Part shown: in pieces, positions 26,157 to 34,283 of the stretch
How positions within the stretch are numbered: position 1 is the first letter of the stretch
Layout: the number at the start of each line of letters is the position of its first letter
Source of the DNA: Firmicutes bacterium UBA6418
GTDB lineage: Bacteria > Bacillota > Clostridia > Peptostreptococcales > Anaerovoracaceae
NCBI GenBank assembly: GCA_002439735.1
Contig: DJPG01000112.1
Location: forward strand, 1-36,351
Reading direction: 5' to 3'
DNA length: 36,351 nucleotides
Made by a program: the position numbers and the translations under genes
The notes under the pieces: model-generated
The model's input: the letters and a program-made list of their open reading frames with translations, nothing else
The model's database searches: none
Told to the model about the DNA's origin: nothing

Positions 26157-26865
26157 TCTTGTGTTTACAAAAGAAAATTTAGACGCCTGTTTGAGCCGGC
26201 TTGCCAAAGAATTTCGAAAACTGAATGGCACAAAGGTTCCTGCTGAGATCGTACTGATCGGCGGAGCTGCCGTTCTCGCAAATTACGGTTTTCGGGATAC
26301 GACCTACGATATTGATGCGATCATCCGTGCATCCTCCTATATGAAAGATGTCATTAACCATGTCGGTGATGAGTTGGGACTCCCGAACGGCTGGATCAAT
26401 TCAGATTTTACGAAGACAAAGTCGTACTCCCCGAAACTGCTGCAATACTCGAAATATTATAAACGTTTTGGATATGTTCTGGAAGTCCGCACCATCTCAG
26501 AAGAATATCTTGTAGCGATGAAACTGATGTCCGGGCGTCAGTATAAAAATGATATATCGGATGTCATTGGTATTCTTCGGGAGCAAAAAGAGCGCGGAAA
26601 GCCACTTACGCTCGAAAAAATAAGGCGCGCTGTATGTGATCTTTACGACTGCTGGGACAATCTTCCGCAGGATTCCAGAAACCTGATCGCGGAGGTCATG
26701 CAGGACGAACAGTATGAAGCGTTGTACGAGCAATGCCGAAGCAATGAAAGAATTGCAAAAGAGTCTTTGCTCGATTTTGAAAAGACATACCCCGGCGTTG
26801 TCAATACAGATAATGTGAAGGATATCATCCGAAATCTGAAAAAGCGCAAAGAGCAAGAGCGCTGA
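26146..26865 (+). CDS. Nucleotidyltransferase, putative AbiEii-like toxin
   Basis: A 239-residue protein of the polymerase-beta-like nucleotidyltransferase fold. LIGGAAVLANYG near 37-48 is followed by RDTTYDIDAII near 50-60, giving the GG and DxD metal-binding pair, with E113 in YVLEVRT as a candidate third carboxylate. YLVAMKLMSGRQYKNDISD near 121-139 resembles the conserved lysine/arginine segment of AbiEii/DUF6036-type proteins. The gene overlaps its upstream regulator by 11 bases with no independent strong ribosome binding site, which suits a toxin whose synthesis depends on antitoxin translation. Known relatives modify tRNA 3' ends or other targets, but the target here is unknown. The stop lies within a 20-base tandem repeat. 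Confidence 0.78.
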   Translation: MSTNLVFTKENLDACLSRLAKEFRKLNGTKVPAEIVLIGGAAVLANYGFRDTTYDIDAIIRASSYMKDVINHVGDELGLPNGWINSDFTKTKSYSPKLLQYSKYYKRFGYVLEVRTISEEYLVAMKLMSGRQYKNDISDVIGILREQKERGKPLTLEKIRRAVCDLYDCWDNLPQDSRNLIAEVMQDEQYEALYEQCRSNERIAKESLLDFEKTYPGVVNTDNVKDIIRNLKKRKEQER

Positions 26866-26897
26866 ATTACAACTCATAGCGCTGAATTACAACTCAT
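26858..26897 (+). repeat. Perfect 20-base tandem duplication at the end of the cassette
   Basis: The unit AGCGCTGAATTACAACTCAT occurs twice back to back at 26858-26877 and 26878-26897. The first copy contains the stop codon of the nucleotidyltransferase gene, so coding is unaffected. It marks the right boundary of the AT-richer cassette and may be slippage or a scar. Confidence 0.85.
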
Positions 26898-26932
26898 TTT
26901 CTTTGAAAAATACGAAACGAAAGAGGTTTTTT

Positions 26933-27268
26933 ATGAATGCGATTCTCATTCTGATCTTAAAATGTCTGCTGCTGGGCGTCATCTGGGCCGCACTGCTGAT
27001 CCCGGTGCTCTTTAACCGCGGCGGCTGGCTCAAATACAGCATTACCGTTCTGATCGTGGCGATCGCCTGCTTCTTCCTGCGCGGCCACGCAGCGATCATA
27101 AACAAAATGACCCTGATCGCCCTGATCACCCTTGTCGTCGCCTGGATCGTTTCCATGGCCGTGTTCGACAAGGAGTCCAAAGTCAAATCCAAGGTCATTT
27201 CCTTTGCCTGCGTGATGGCAGCCATCGCTTACCTGATCTCCAACTTTATCTCGTTTGGCATCCTGTAG
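26933..27268 (+). CDS. Small four-helix membrane protein of unknown function
   Basis: A 111-residue hydrophobic protein. The ATG at 26933 is chosen because AGAGG lies about 6 bases upstream; a TTG at 26903 would add ten charged residues. Four membrane segments can be seen, about residues 2-23, 33-48, 57-76 and 88-110, with short polar connections and the positive residues mainly in the second loop. I do not recognise a family. It follows the regulator/nucleotidyltransferase cassette by 67 bases on the same strand and could be read from that promoter, since no terminator separates them, but its GC-richer composition matches the chromosome rather than the cassette. Confidence 0.65.
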   Translation: MNAILILILKCLLLGVIWAALLIPVLFNRGGWLKYSITVLIVAIACFFLRGHAAIINKMTLIALITLVVAWIVSMAVFDKESKVKSKVISFACVMAAIAYLISNFISFGIL

Positions 27269-27314
27269 GCACCGGCCTCCGCTTGTGTTCCTTTAAGCTT
27301 TTCCTTTCTTCCCC

Positions 27315-27342
27315 TTGCCAACGGCGCAGAATCGGGTATAAT
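27315..27342 (+). promoter_or_regulatory. Sigma-A promoter of dppA
   Basis: TTGCCA and TATAAT are 16 bases apart, with a perfect -10. Transcription would start near 27349, leaving a leader of about 158 bases before the dppA ATG. Confidence 0.65.
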
Positions 27343-27375
27343 GTTCTTAGCACTGCGATTTGAAGCCCTAGTCCG

Positions 27376-27482
27376 CTGATTGACAAGCCGAAGGCGAAGT
27401 CAGAAGCGAGACAGGTCTCACGCCAAGAAGTGCAGCGCTTTAGCGCGTGGCACTTTAAGGGACGAGCCGAAGGCAAAATCAG
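27376..27482 (+). promoter_or_regulatory. Structured untranslated leader upstream of dppA
   Basis: CTGATT (27376-27381) can pair with AATCAG (27477-27482), enclosing several hairpins: TGAC-AA-GCC-GAA-GGC-GAA-GTCA (from 27381), GAGA-cagg-TCTC (near 27408), and AAGTGC-a-GCGC-TTTA-GCGC-gtg-GCACTT (27428-27455). Two near-identical copies of a 25-26 base motif, GACRAGCCGAAGGC followed by RAARTCAG, lie at 27382-27407 and 27461-27485. The outer stem ends 12 bases before the ribosome binding site GGAGGT. I match it to no riboswitch class I know. It could be a cis-regulatory RNA or a copy of a dispersed intergenic repeat. Confidence 0.4.
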
Positions 27483-27506
27483 AGCAGTTTCCACGGAGGT
27501 TTAAAA

Positions 27507-28307
27507 ATGGAGAAGAAAATATTTATCAGTGCAGATATTGAGGGAGTCAGCGGTATCACCAGCTGGGCCGCGACCGAATACGGCGGCAAAGGATATGAAA
27601 AAGCGTGTCATCAGATGAGTCTGGAAACCGCGGCTGCCTGCCGCGGCGCGATCCGGGCCGGCTATCTTCCGGTCGTCAAGGACGGACACGAGGATGCGAT
27701 GAACATCGATCACGAGCTGCTGCCGCAGGAAGCCGAACTGATCTCCGGCTGGGCATGCACGCCGCTTTCCATGCTCGCCGGACTGGACGAGTCCTTTGCC
27801 GGCGTCATCTATATCGGTTATCACGCGGCTGCCTGGACCAGTGGCAGCCCGCTCAAACACACCTGTGAAGACTATCTGTACAACTGGTTCAAGATCAACG
27901 ACCGCTATGCTTCCGAATTCACCATCAACTCCGGCGTTGCCGATCAGTTCCGGGTGCCTTCGCTCCTGCTTTCCGGCGACGCATGCATTTGCGAAGAGGC
28001 GCAGCGCGACTATCCCGGCATCGTAACCGTTCCGACCAAGCGCGGCTTGGGTGACGCGACCTGGAACATCCACCCGCAAAAGGTTGTTGAACAGATCGAA
28101 GCAGCTACCTATGAGGTTCTTTCCAAGCAGCTTCCGGAGCCGCGTCCGCTTGCCGATCACTATACCATGACCGTCTGCTACAAAGAATTCCAGAAAGCCA
28201 TGGCGGCGTCCTGGTTCCCTGGCGTAGAAAAGATCGACGATTTCACCGTCACTTACACCGCGGATCGTCCGACCGAGCTTTCCAGATGTCGTTACTTTAT
28301 CGGTTAA
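27507..28307 (+). CDS. dppA: D-aminopeptidase DppA, M55 family
   Basis: A zinc D-aminopeptidase that releases N-terminal D-amino acids, chiefly D-Ala, from short peptides; the family forms decameric rings. The metal ligands are visible: D10 and E12 in SADIEGVSG, H61 in KDGHEDAMNID, H106 in YIGYHAA and probably E137 in YASEFTIN. The signature GDACICEEA follows near 175. At 266 residues it is near the B. subtilis DppA length of 274. GGAGGT lies 7 bases before the ATG. It starts 16 bases before the M20 gene, so the two probably form an operon for use of D-amino-acid peptides, perhaps from cell-wall turnover. Confidence 0.93.
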   Translation: MEKKIFISADIEGVSGITSWAATEYGGKGYEKACHQMSLETAAACRGAIRAGYLPVVKDGHEDAMNIDHELLPQEAELISGWACTPLSMLAGLDESFAGVIYIGYHAAAWTSGSPLKHTCEDYLYNWFKINDRYASEFTINSGVADQFRVPSLLLSGDACICEEAQRDYPGIVTVPTKRGLGDATWNIHPQKVVEQIEAATYEVLSKQLPEPRPLADHYTMTVCYKEFQKAMAASWFPGVEKIDDFTVTYTADRPTELSRCRYFIG

Positions 28308-28323
28308 GATCGGAGAGAGATTT

Positions 28324-29514
28324 ATGTATTTTGATCTAAAAAAAATAAAAGCGCAGATCGAACAGGTTTCCGAGGAAGTGCTCGCGTTTCGCCGCGATCT
28401 TCACATGCATCCAGAACTCAGCGAGCAGGAGACCCAGACGGAGGAAAAGATCTGCAGCCGGCTGGATGCCTTGCAGATCCCGTATCAGCGCGGCGTTGCG
28501 GGACATGGCGTCTGTGCGGTCATCCACGGAAGCACGACCGATCGCACAGTCGGCATTCGGGCAGACATCGACGCTCTGCCGGTCACGGAACAGACCGGTC
28601 TTTCCTATACTTCCTCGACCCCCGGCGTGATGCACGCCTGCGGTCACGACATGCACACCGCAATCCTTGTGGGTACTGCCGCGATCCTGAAGCAGAACGC
28701 GGACACCCTGCCCGGAACGGTCAAGCTGTTCTTCCAGCCGTCCGAGGAAACTATCGGCGGCGCGAAGCAGATGATCGACGCCGGATGCCTCGAAGATCCA
28801 CAGGTCGAGAACGTCATCGCCCTGCACGTCGATCCAATGACAGACCTTGGCAAGCTCAAGTTTACCAAAGGCTGCATGAATGCCGCCACCACCGAGATGG
28901 AACTGACCGTCCGCGGCAAAGCCTGCCACGGCGCGCATCCGGATACCGGCATCGACGCGCTGCCGCCTGCCTGCAGCATCGTCGCGGCCCTGCAGACGAT
29001 CGTCAGCCGCAACCTGGCGCCGACGACCCCTGCGGTCGTGACCGTCGGAACTTTCCGGAGCGGCACTGCCAGCAACGTGATTTCCGGGGAGGCAAAGCTC
29101 GGCGGCACCATCCGCGCTCTGGATCTTGACGTGATGGCCTACCTCAAAAAGCGTGTTCAAAAGATCGCCGTCGATACCGCGGAAGCTTACGGCGCATCCT
29201 GCGAAGTTCTCTTGGATGACGGTTACCCACCACTCCAAAACAGTGATGAACTGTTCGCGCTCCTACTTCCCGCCATGGAAGAAGTCTTCGGCACGGAAAA
29301 TATCCTCCGCAGCGACCTCCCGAGTCTTGGCGCGGACGACTTCGCTTATTTCACGCAAGCCTGCCGCGGGCTCTATTTTGACCTCGGCACGCACGATCCT
29401 TATTCCGACGAGTACTTCCCGCTGCACAGCGAACACTTTGCGCCGCAGGAGGAGGCGATCAAAGTCGGTATACTCGCCGAACTGACCGCCGTTTACACCA
29501 TCCTGCACAGCTAG
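28324..29514 (+). CDS. M20-family metal-dependent amidohydrolase
   Basis: A 396-residue amidohydrolase of the M20D group (hippurate hydrolase, N-acyl-amino-acid deacylase, IAA-amino-acid hydrolase). The peptidase domain has RRDLHMHPELSEQE, RADIDALPV, HACGHDMHTA near 104-113 with metal-binding C106 and H108, and FQPSEETIGGAKQMID with the catalytic glutamate pair. The dimerisation domain is inserted at about 185-300 (RGKACHGAHPDTGIDA), and SLGADDFAYF near the end supplies the final conserved region. It follows dppA by 16 bases, with GGAGAGAG before its ATG. The substrate is likely an N-acylated or short-peptide amino acid, fitting its partner; the exact one is unknown. Confidence 0.92.
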   Translation: MYFDLKKIKAQIEQVSEEVLAFRRDLHMHPELSEQETQTEEKICSRLDALQIPYQRGVAGHGVCAVIHGSTTDRTVGIRADIDALPVTEQTGLSYTSSTPGVMHACGHDMHTAILVGTAAILKQNADTLPGTVKLFFQPSEETIGGAKQMIDAGCLEDPQVENVIALHVDPMTDLGKLKFTKGCMNAATTEMELTVRGKACHGAHPDTGIDALPPACSIVAALQTIVSRNLAPTTPAVVTVGTFRSGTASNVISGEAKLGGTIRALDLDVMAYLKKRVQKIAVDTAEAYGASCEVLLDDGYPPLQNSDELFALLLPAMEEVFGTENILRSDLPSLGADDFAYFTQACRGLYFDLGTHDPYSDEYFPLHSEHFAPQEEAIKVGILAELTAVYTILHS

Positions 29515-29549
29515 AGCCGGCCAGGAATCACCGGAATCCGTATTTGTCA

Positions 29550-29568
29550 GCCTGCGTCTGCCGCAGGC
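29550..29568 (+). other. Perfect 7-base-pair hairpin after the M20 gene
   Basis: GCCTGCG and CGCAGGC are separated by a 5-base loop, 36 bases past the M20 stop. No T-run follows, so it is not a classical terminator; it may protect the 3' end of the transcript. Confidence 0.4.
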
Positions 29569-29610
29569 ACCGTAGACTCGGCAAGGTCTGTCTGTATTTC
29601 AATCGATTTC

Positions 29611-29680
29611 AAAAAAACAAAAACGCACGATCCTTGGACTGACGTTCTGCGACCCCTCGGACTGTGCGTTTTTTCTTCTT
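29611..29680. terminator. Bidirectional terminator between M20 and nhaC-like genes
   Basis: AAAAACGCAC-ga-TCC pairs with GGA-ct-GTGCGTTTTTT around a loop. T-rich tracts follow on both strands, so it ends both the dppA transcript and the long minus-strand redox operon. Confidence 0.85.
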
Positions 29681-29686
29681 TATGTG

Positions 29687-31186
29687 CTATGCTAATTCAA
29701 CTTCTTCCATTTTTTTCAGTTCTGCTTCCGCTTCGTCATCCGAAAGCTTGTACATACCGATTCCGGTGATCGCGAGAAGGATCGCGATAACCAGCGTTGT
29801 GTACGGGAGAACCGTCCACAGCGCATATCCGCCTTCACCCCAGATCGGCATATTGTCAAAGAGACTTGCGTAGTAGGCACCGGACAGAGACCACGGGATC
29901 AAGCAGCCGAAGCAGGTACCGACATCTTCCAGGCAGCGGGAAAGTACCGGCATGCCAACTCTGTTCTTAAGGAAAGTCTTCTTGTACATTTCCGTTACCA
30001 TGATAAACGCAACGTAAGCGGTTCCGGTTGCGATCATGATGACCAGATTGGTCAGAAGTGCTGCAATGACGCAGCCGACTCTGCTCTTGATATTTCCGAC
30101 TAACCCATGCAGCGCTACATCCAGATAGCCGCCTCGGGAGATCATGGCCGCGCAGCCAAAGCCGGCGAAGCAAGTGATGACGATACCGGTCTGCGCCGTC
30201 GCGCCGCCTCTTACCAGGATCTTGGTCAGGAACGCGGAAGCTTCATAGCCTTCCGCAAAACCGCCGACATAAGGAATCGTAAATCCGCCGTAAGCAGCCG
30301 CAAGACCGTTCGCGAACGTTACGCCGTGACAGATCATACCGATGATGATGCAGAGGAACACCGTTACAGACAAGATCGGGATCATGGATTTTTTCTTTAT
30401 TGCGCCCCATAAAACAAACGCAAACGGGAGCAGCATCAGGATGTTTCTCCAAGCGCAGAATCCATACATCTGCATCAGTTCCTGACTCAGAAGATTGACT
30501 TCTTCTGCTGTTGCTGCTGTCTGCAGTTGTCCGTTGAAGCCGCAGATCAGGAATACAACCGCGGAAATGACAGCTGCCGGAAGGGTATCGTACATCATGG
30601 AACCGATATGGTCAAATAAACCGGTACCGACACAGGCAGGCGCCATATTGGTCGTCTCAGACAGCGGTGACATTTTATCGCCGAAGATCGAGCCGGCGAC
30701 GATCGCTCCGACAACGATCGGAAGATTTGCATCCATGGCTAAAGCCATTCCGTACATGGCAACGCCCGCGGTTCCTGCTGATGTCCAAGAGCTTCCGGTA
30801 AGGGTTGACATGATCAAGCACAGTAAGAAAGCCGTCAGGTAGAATAACTTCGGCGCGACAATTTTAAAACCGTAATAGATGACCATCGGAACGGATCCTG
30901 AAATCATCATGACCGAGATCAAGCAGCCGATCAGCCACATACTGCACAGCGTAATGATGACACCGTTCATCTTGGTCGTGATCGCAAGTTCACAGTCCTG
31001 CCACGAAATATGCAGGACGAATACGTTCATAGCTCCGGCAAAGATCGCGACCGCGACCATCAGAAGTCTGTAGTTCAGGCCGAGCTTCGTACCGCCGAGC
31101 AGTACCACGAACATAACGATAATGACAAACAGTGCTTCCCCGAAAGTCGTCTTGCGTTCGGGCTTTTTTTCTCTTTCTTTCTTCAT
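29687..31186 (-). CDS. NhaC-family transporter in the redox operon
   Basis: A 499-residue membrane protein with about twelve hydrophobic segments and charged ends. Family landmarks are STLTGSSWTSAGTAGVAM, GSIFGDKMSPLSETTNM and a late IPWSLSGAYYASL. NhaC-family proteins are Na+/H+ antiporters, and MleN exchanges malate for lactate, so a catabolic-operon member may carry the substrate or product. It is the last gene of the sigma-54 operon, 43 bases after the FAD oxidase gene, with AAAGGA before the ATG. It differs clearly from the NhaC protein at 8929-10242, so the window holds two distinct paralogues. Confidence 0.87.
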   Translation of the reverse strand: MKKEREKKPERKTTFGEALFVIIVMFVVLLGGTKLGLNYRLLMVAVAIFAGAMNVFVLHISWQDCELAITTKMNGVIITLCSMWLIGCLISVMMISGSVPMVIYYGFKIVAPKLFYLTAFLLCLIMSTLTGSSWTSAGTAGVAMYGMALAMDANLPIVVGAIVAGSIFGDKMSPLSETTNMAPACVGTGLFDHIGSMMYDTLPAAVISAVVFLICGFNGQLQTAATAEEVNLLSQELMQMYGFCAWRNILMLLPFAFVLWGAIKKKSMIPILSVTVFLCIIIGMICHGVTFANGLAAAYGGFTIPYVGGFAEGYEASAFLTKILVRGGATAQTGIVITCFAGFGCAAMISRGGYLDVALHGLVGNIKSRVGCVIAALLTNLVIMIATGTAYVAFIMVTEMYKKTFLKNRVGMPVLSRCLEDVGTCFGCLIPWSLSGAYYASLFDNMPIWGEGGYALWTVLPYTTLVIAILLAITGIGMYKLSDDEAEAELKKMEEVELA

Positions 31187-31229
31187 AGTCTTTTCCTTTC
31201 TATCTCCGGTATACCCCTTGCCTTATCCC

Positions 31230-32372
31230 CTAAAAAATTGATTTGAATCGATCGTATGCCAGCGGCTTCCAGTCCACACAAGGTGCTTCTCCGGCTGCGA
31301 TCTCGGCCAGGATCTTTCCGGTTACCGGACCGAGACAGAATCCGTGCGCCGAATAACCGGCAGCGACCATCAGTCCCGGAACTTCCTCCACCGGACCGAT
31401 CACCGGATACAAATCATAGCAGAGATCAATCCAGCCGGCCCAGGTACGGATGACCTTCAGTTCTGCCAGCGCCGGGAAGAACGCCATGGTTCCCCGACTG
31501 ATCGCCGGCGCCGTCTGCTGGATGCATTTCGCGTCTTCTTCAAAGATCGGATGATGCTCAAAGCCCGAGTCGCCGCCCCAGATGAAGGAGCCATGTTCCG
31601 TCTGGTGTCCGTATGCGCCGCCGGCCGCTCCGACCGCTCCGACCATAAATTGGAACATCGGCTTCGTCGGTTCGGTTACAAACATCTCGATCAGCTTCTG
31701 ACGAAACGGGAAATCCACACCGACCGTATTTGCCAGTGCTCGCGCGCCATAGCCGTTAGCCAGAACGATATGCTCGCCTTCATAAACATCACCGCGCGCC
31801 GTGACCACACGCCGTGCTTTGCCGCGAACGACTTGGATCTCGACAGCCGCGTCGCCGGTCACATACTGCACGCCTCTTTTTCTCGCGGCACGGTACATCC
31901 CCAAGGTTGTCTTCAGCGGGTTCGCGCTGCCGTCGATATCGCACCAGGCCGCTCCGGTCACAGTCTCCCCGACATACGGACATATTTCCCTTGCCTGTTC
32001 CGCAGTCAGCAGTTCGATCTCGACGCCGTACCCTGCGTTCATTTCCTTGATCGCGGTCAGCTTCGGAAGATCTTCTTCCGTAAACGCGAAGCGCATATTG
32101 CCTGCCTTATGATATTCGGTGTCAATGTCAAGCTCGTCGCTGAGCGTCGGCCAGATTTCATCGACCGCGTATTTCGCGAGCGGAATCTCCGGTTCCAGTC
32201 TTCCGGATACCCGTACGCCGCCTCCGCATCTGGAAGACGCGCCGTTTCCGATCACGCCGTCTTTGTCGAGGACGATGACGCTCAGCCCCTTTTTTGCCGC
32301 GTAATAAGCGGTGGAGCTGCCTACGATTCCGCTGCCTACTACGATCATATCCGCACATCTTACACTGCCCAT
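31230..32372 (-). CDS. DAO-family FAD oxidoreductase, HcnC-like catalytic subunit
   Basis: A 380-residue flavoprotein of the D-amino-acid oxidase fold, the likely amine-oxidising subunit of the complex encoded with its neighbours. The FAD-binding VVGSGIVGSSTAYYAAKKG is near residues 11-29, followed by GASSRCGGGVRVSG, and the C-terminal YPVIGPVEEVPGLMVAAG with GHGFxxGP-like AHGFCLGP closes the flavin site. HcnC, the octopine/nopaline oxidase small subunit and the D-hydroxyproline and archaeal proline dehydrogenase beta subunits share this form. Its ATG directly follows the stop of the BFD-like gene. Substrate probably carries a secondary or primary amine next to a carboxylate; which one is not visible. 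Confidence 0.88.
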   Translation of the reverse strand: MGSVRCADMIVVGSGIVGSSTAYYAAKKGLSVIVLDKDGVIGNGASSRCGGGVRVSGRLEPEIPLAKYAVDEIWPTLSDELDIDTEYHKAGNMRFAFTEEDLPKLTAIKEMNAGYGVEIELLTAEQAREICPYVGETVTGAAWCDIDGSANPLKTTLGMYRAARKRGVQYVTGDAAVEIQVVRGKARRVVTARGDVYEGEHIVLANGYGARALANTVGVDFPFRQKLIEMFVTEPTKPMFQFMVGAVGAAGGAYGHQTEHGSFIWGGDSGFEHHPIFEEDAKCIQQTAPAISRGTMAFFPALAELKVIRTWAGWIDLCYDLYPVIGPVEEVPGLMVAAGYSAHGFCLGPVTGKILAEIAAGEAPCVDWKPLAYDRFKSIF

Positions 32373-32693
32373 CTATTCCGCCTCCTTTCCGTATACATCC
32401 ATCGGGATCGGCCGCATCGGCGCTCTTGCCGTATTTTCCGCCTCCGCCGAAATCTTTTTGTTCAGCTCGCTCTGCACGATATTTTTTACAAGGCGGCCGC
32501 AGGTCTGTCCCTGGCAAAGCCCCATTCCGGTCCGGAGATACCGCTTTACTTCCGTCAGTGTGAACATACCCTCGTGAACCGCCTGTCGGATCTCGCCCTT
32601 TGTGATCTCCTCACAGCGGCAGATGATCAGATCATCATCCGCCTCCGGAATGTATGGACCTAAATCAAAGGTTCTGTCTAAATAGTCTTTCAT
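32373..32693 (-). CDS. BFD-like [2Fe-2S] protein
   Basis: A 106-residue electron-transfer protein. C25 and C27 in ICRCEEI and C60 and C65 in CQGQTC form the CxC and CxxxxC pairs of bacterioferritin-associated-ferredoxin-like [2Fe-2S] domains, with the surrounding helices typical of that family. In HcnB-type oxidases this domain is fused to the C-terminus of the large flavoprotein; here it is a separate gene, with stop and start codons abutting on both sides (TAGATG). It likely sits between the two flavoproteins in the electron path. Confidence 0.88.
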   Translation of the reverse strand: MKDYLDRTFDLGPYIPEADDDLIICRCEEITKGEIRQAVHEGMFTLTEVKRYLRTGMGLCQGQTCGRLVKNIVQSELNKKISAEAENTARAPMRPIPMDVYGKEAE

Positions 32694-34283
32694 CTATTCT
32701 CCCTCCTTTTCCGGTTTATAGAATCTGGCCTGTGCGGCGAATTCCTTCGGAACCTTGATCGTCAGAAGCATCGTGTGGTCAAACGTTTTGTTCGTTCTGA
32801 CGCTGACGACCTCTGCCGCGCAAACGGCTTTGCCGCTGCGGTCAAGCGCCGTGCCTTTCTCGCCGGCCTGCGGTGTCGGCAAAAATTCGTAAGGGAGCGT
32901 GATCGTCGCGAAGCCGTCGCCGGCGTCCTCATTTACCAGGAAAATCGCCTGTCCCGGGCAATTCGCCACGCACATGCCGCATCCGGTGCACTTGCTCTCC
33001 GGCACAACGCCCGGCAGGTTGGTAATGTTCGCGCCTACCGAAATGCAGCCGAACTTGCATGCTTCCTGGCATGGATTGCACGGAATGTTCTGGGTGCACT
33101 CGATCACCGGATGGATGCCCTGCTGGTGCGCGTTCAGACTTGTAAATTTTTCAAGTTCGTCTTCCGTCACATAGCCTTTGGTGAGCAGCGACAGCGACAG
33201 CGGATACCCTTCGTCCGTTGTCACGATATCGGTCCTCCCCTTGTTTGCCTTGCAGAACATGCCCTGTCTGAGCTGATTCAGAGAATTGACACATTCCGCG
33301 TACTGCTTCGCAAAATCTTCGCCGCTGATGTACCCGCTTCTTCTGGCCGCGCCGAGCGCCGCGATCCGTCCGGTGATCATCGCCGAACTTGCCTCCTCGA
33401 TCCCGGCGACATCGCCTGCCACAAATACGCCCGGGATCGAAGTTTCTCCGTATTCGTTTTTTTCCGGAACCGCTCCGCCGTTGTCGATCATCTTGCAGCC
33501 TGCCATTCTGGTCAGCTGCGACATTGGAGAAAGTCCGACCGCCATACAGACGGTATCGACATCAAAATGCTTTTCGGTTCCCGGTATCGGTTTAAATCGG
33601 CTGTCAACTTCCGCGATCGTAACGCCGGTCACATGATCGCCGCCCTCCGCTTTCACGACCGTATGGGAAAGATAGAACGGAACGCCCGTACGCGCGACCT
33701 TCGCGGCATGCACACCGTATCCGCCGATCCTTGGCGCGGCGTCGATCACCGCCGCGACCTCACAGCCTGCCTGCAGAAGCTGGAAGCTGACGACCAGCCC
33801 GACATTGCCGGTACCGACCATCAGGATCCTTTCCCCCGGCATAACGCCGTGCAGGTTCATCATGGTCTGTGCCGCGCCAGCGCCGATGACGCCCGGCGTG
33901 GTCCATCCTTCAAACGGTACGACATTCTCCGATGCGCCGGTTGCGACGATCACATTTTCTCCGCGAAAATGTTCTACCTGGTCGTTCCGCATGACCGAAA
34001 CGCCTTTCAGATTATAAAGTCCCAGGACGATCGAGTTCAGCGATACTTCAACGCCGGCTTTTTCTGCTTCCGCCAGCAGTTCTTCGCCGATACGGATCCC
34101 CCGGATCTTTGCCTTGTGTTCTTTGGATCCGAAAAATTTATGGATCTGTTTGAACAGCTGTCCTCCCGGACGCTGATTTTCATCAAATACAATGACCTTC
34201 ATCCCGCAGTTCGCGGCTTTGATAGCTGCCGAAAGGCCTGCAGGGCCTGCGCCGACAACAATTAAATCATAATGTTTTATCAT
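32694..34283 (-). CDS. NAD(P)/FAD-type oxidoreductase with C-terminal dicluster ferredoxin
   Basis: The 529-residue large subunit related to HcnB/OoxA. An N-terminal FAD Rossmann motif VVGAGPAGLSAA (about 9-20) and a second nucleotide-binding GTGNVGLVVS (about 155-165) are followed by a conserved VFVAGDVAGIEEASSA flavin motif near 300. The C-terminus adds two clusters: CNPCQEACKFGC near 402 and CTGCGMCVANCPG near 432, each of the type that binds [4Fe-4S]. The ATG at 34283 overlaps the previous stop as ATGA, with GGGAGG upstream. HcnB of aerobic pseudomonads has a BFD-like domain instead; here that is a separate gene and a ferredoxin module has been added. Likely role: collects electrons from the DAO subunit and passes them to ferredoxin or another acceptor. 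Confidence 0.9.
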   Translation of the reverse strand: MIKHYDLIVVGAGPAGLSAAIKAANCGMKVIVFDENQRPGGQLFKQIHKFFGSKEHKAKIRGIRIGEELLAEAEKAGVEVSLNSIVLGLYNLKGVSVMRNDQVEHFRGENVIVATGASENVVPFEGWTTPGVIGAGAAQTMMNLHGVMPGERILMVGTGNVGLVVSFQLLQAGCEVAAVIDAAPRIGGYGVHAAKVARTGVPFYLSHTVVKAEGGDHVTGVTIAEVDSRFKPIPGTEKHFDVDTVCMAVGLSPMSQLTRMAGCKMIDNGGAVPEKNEYGETSIPGVFVAGDVAGIEEASSAMITGRIAALGAARRSGYISGEDFAKQYAECVNSLNQLRQGMFCKANKGRTDIVTTDEGYPLSLSLLTKGYVTEDELEKFTSLNAHQQGIHPVIECTQNIPCNPCQEACKFGCISVGANITNLPGVVPESKCTGCGMCVANCPGQAIFLVNEDAGDGFATITLPYEFLPTPQAGEKGTALDRSGKAVCAAEVVSVRTNKTFDHTMLLTIKVPKEFAAQARFYKPEKEGE

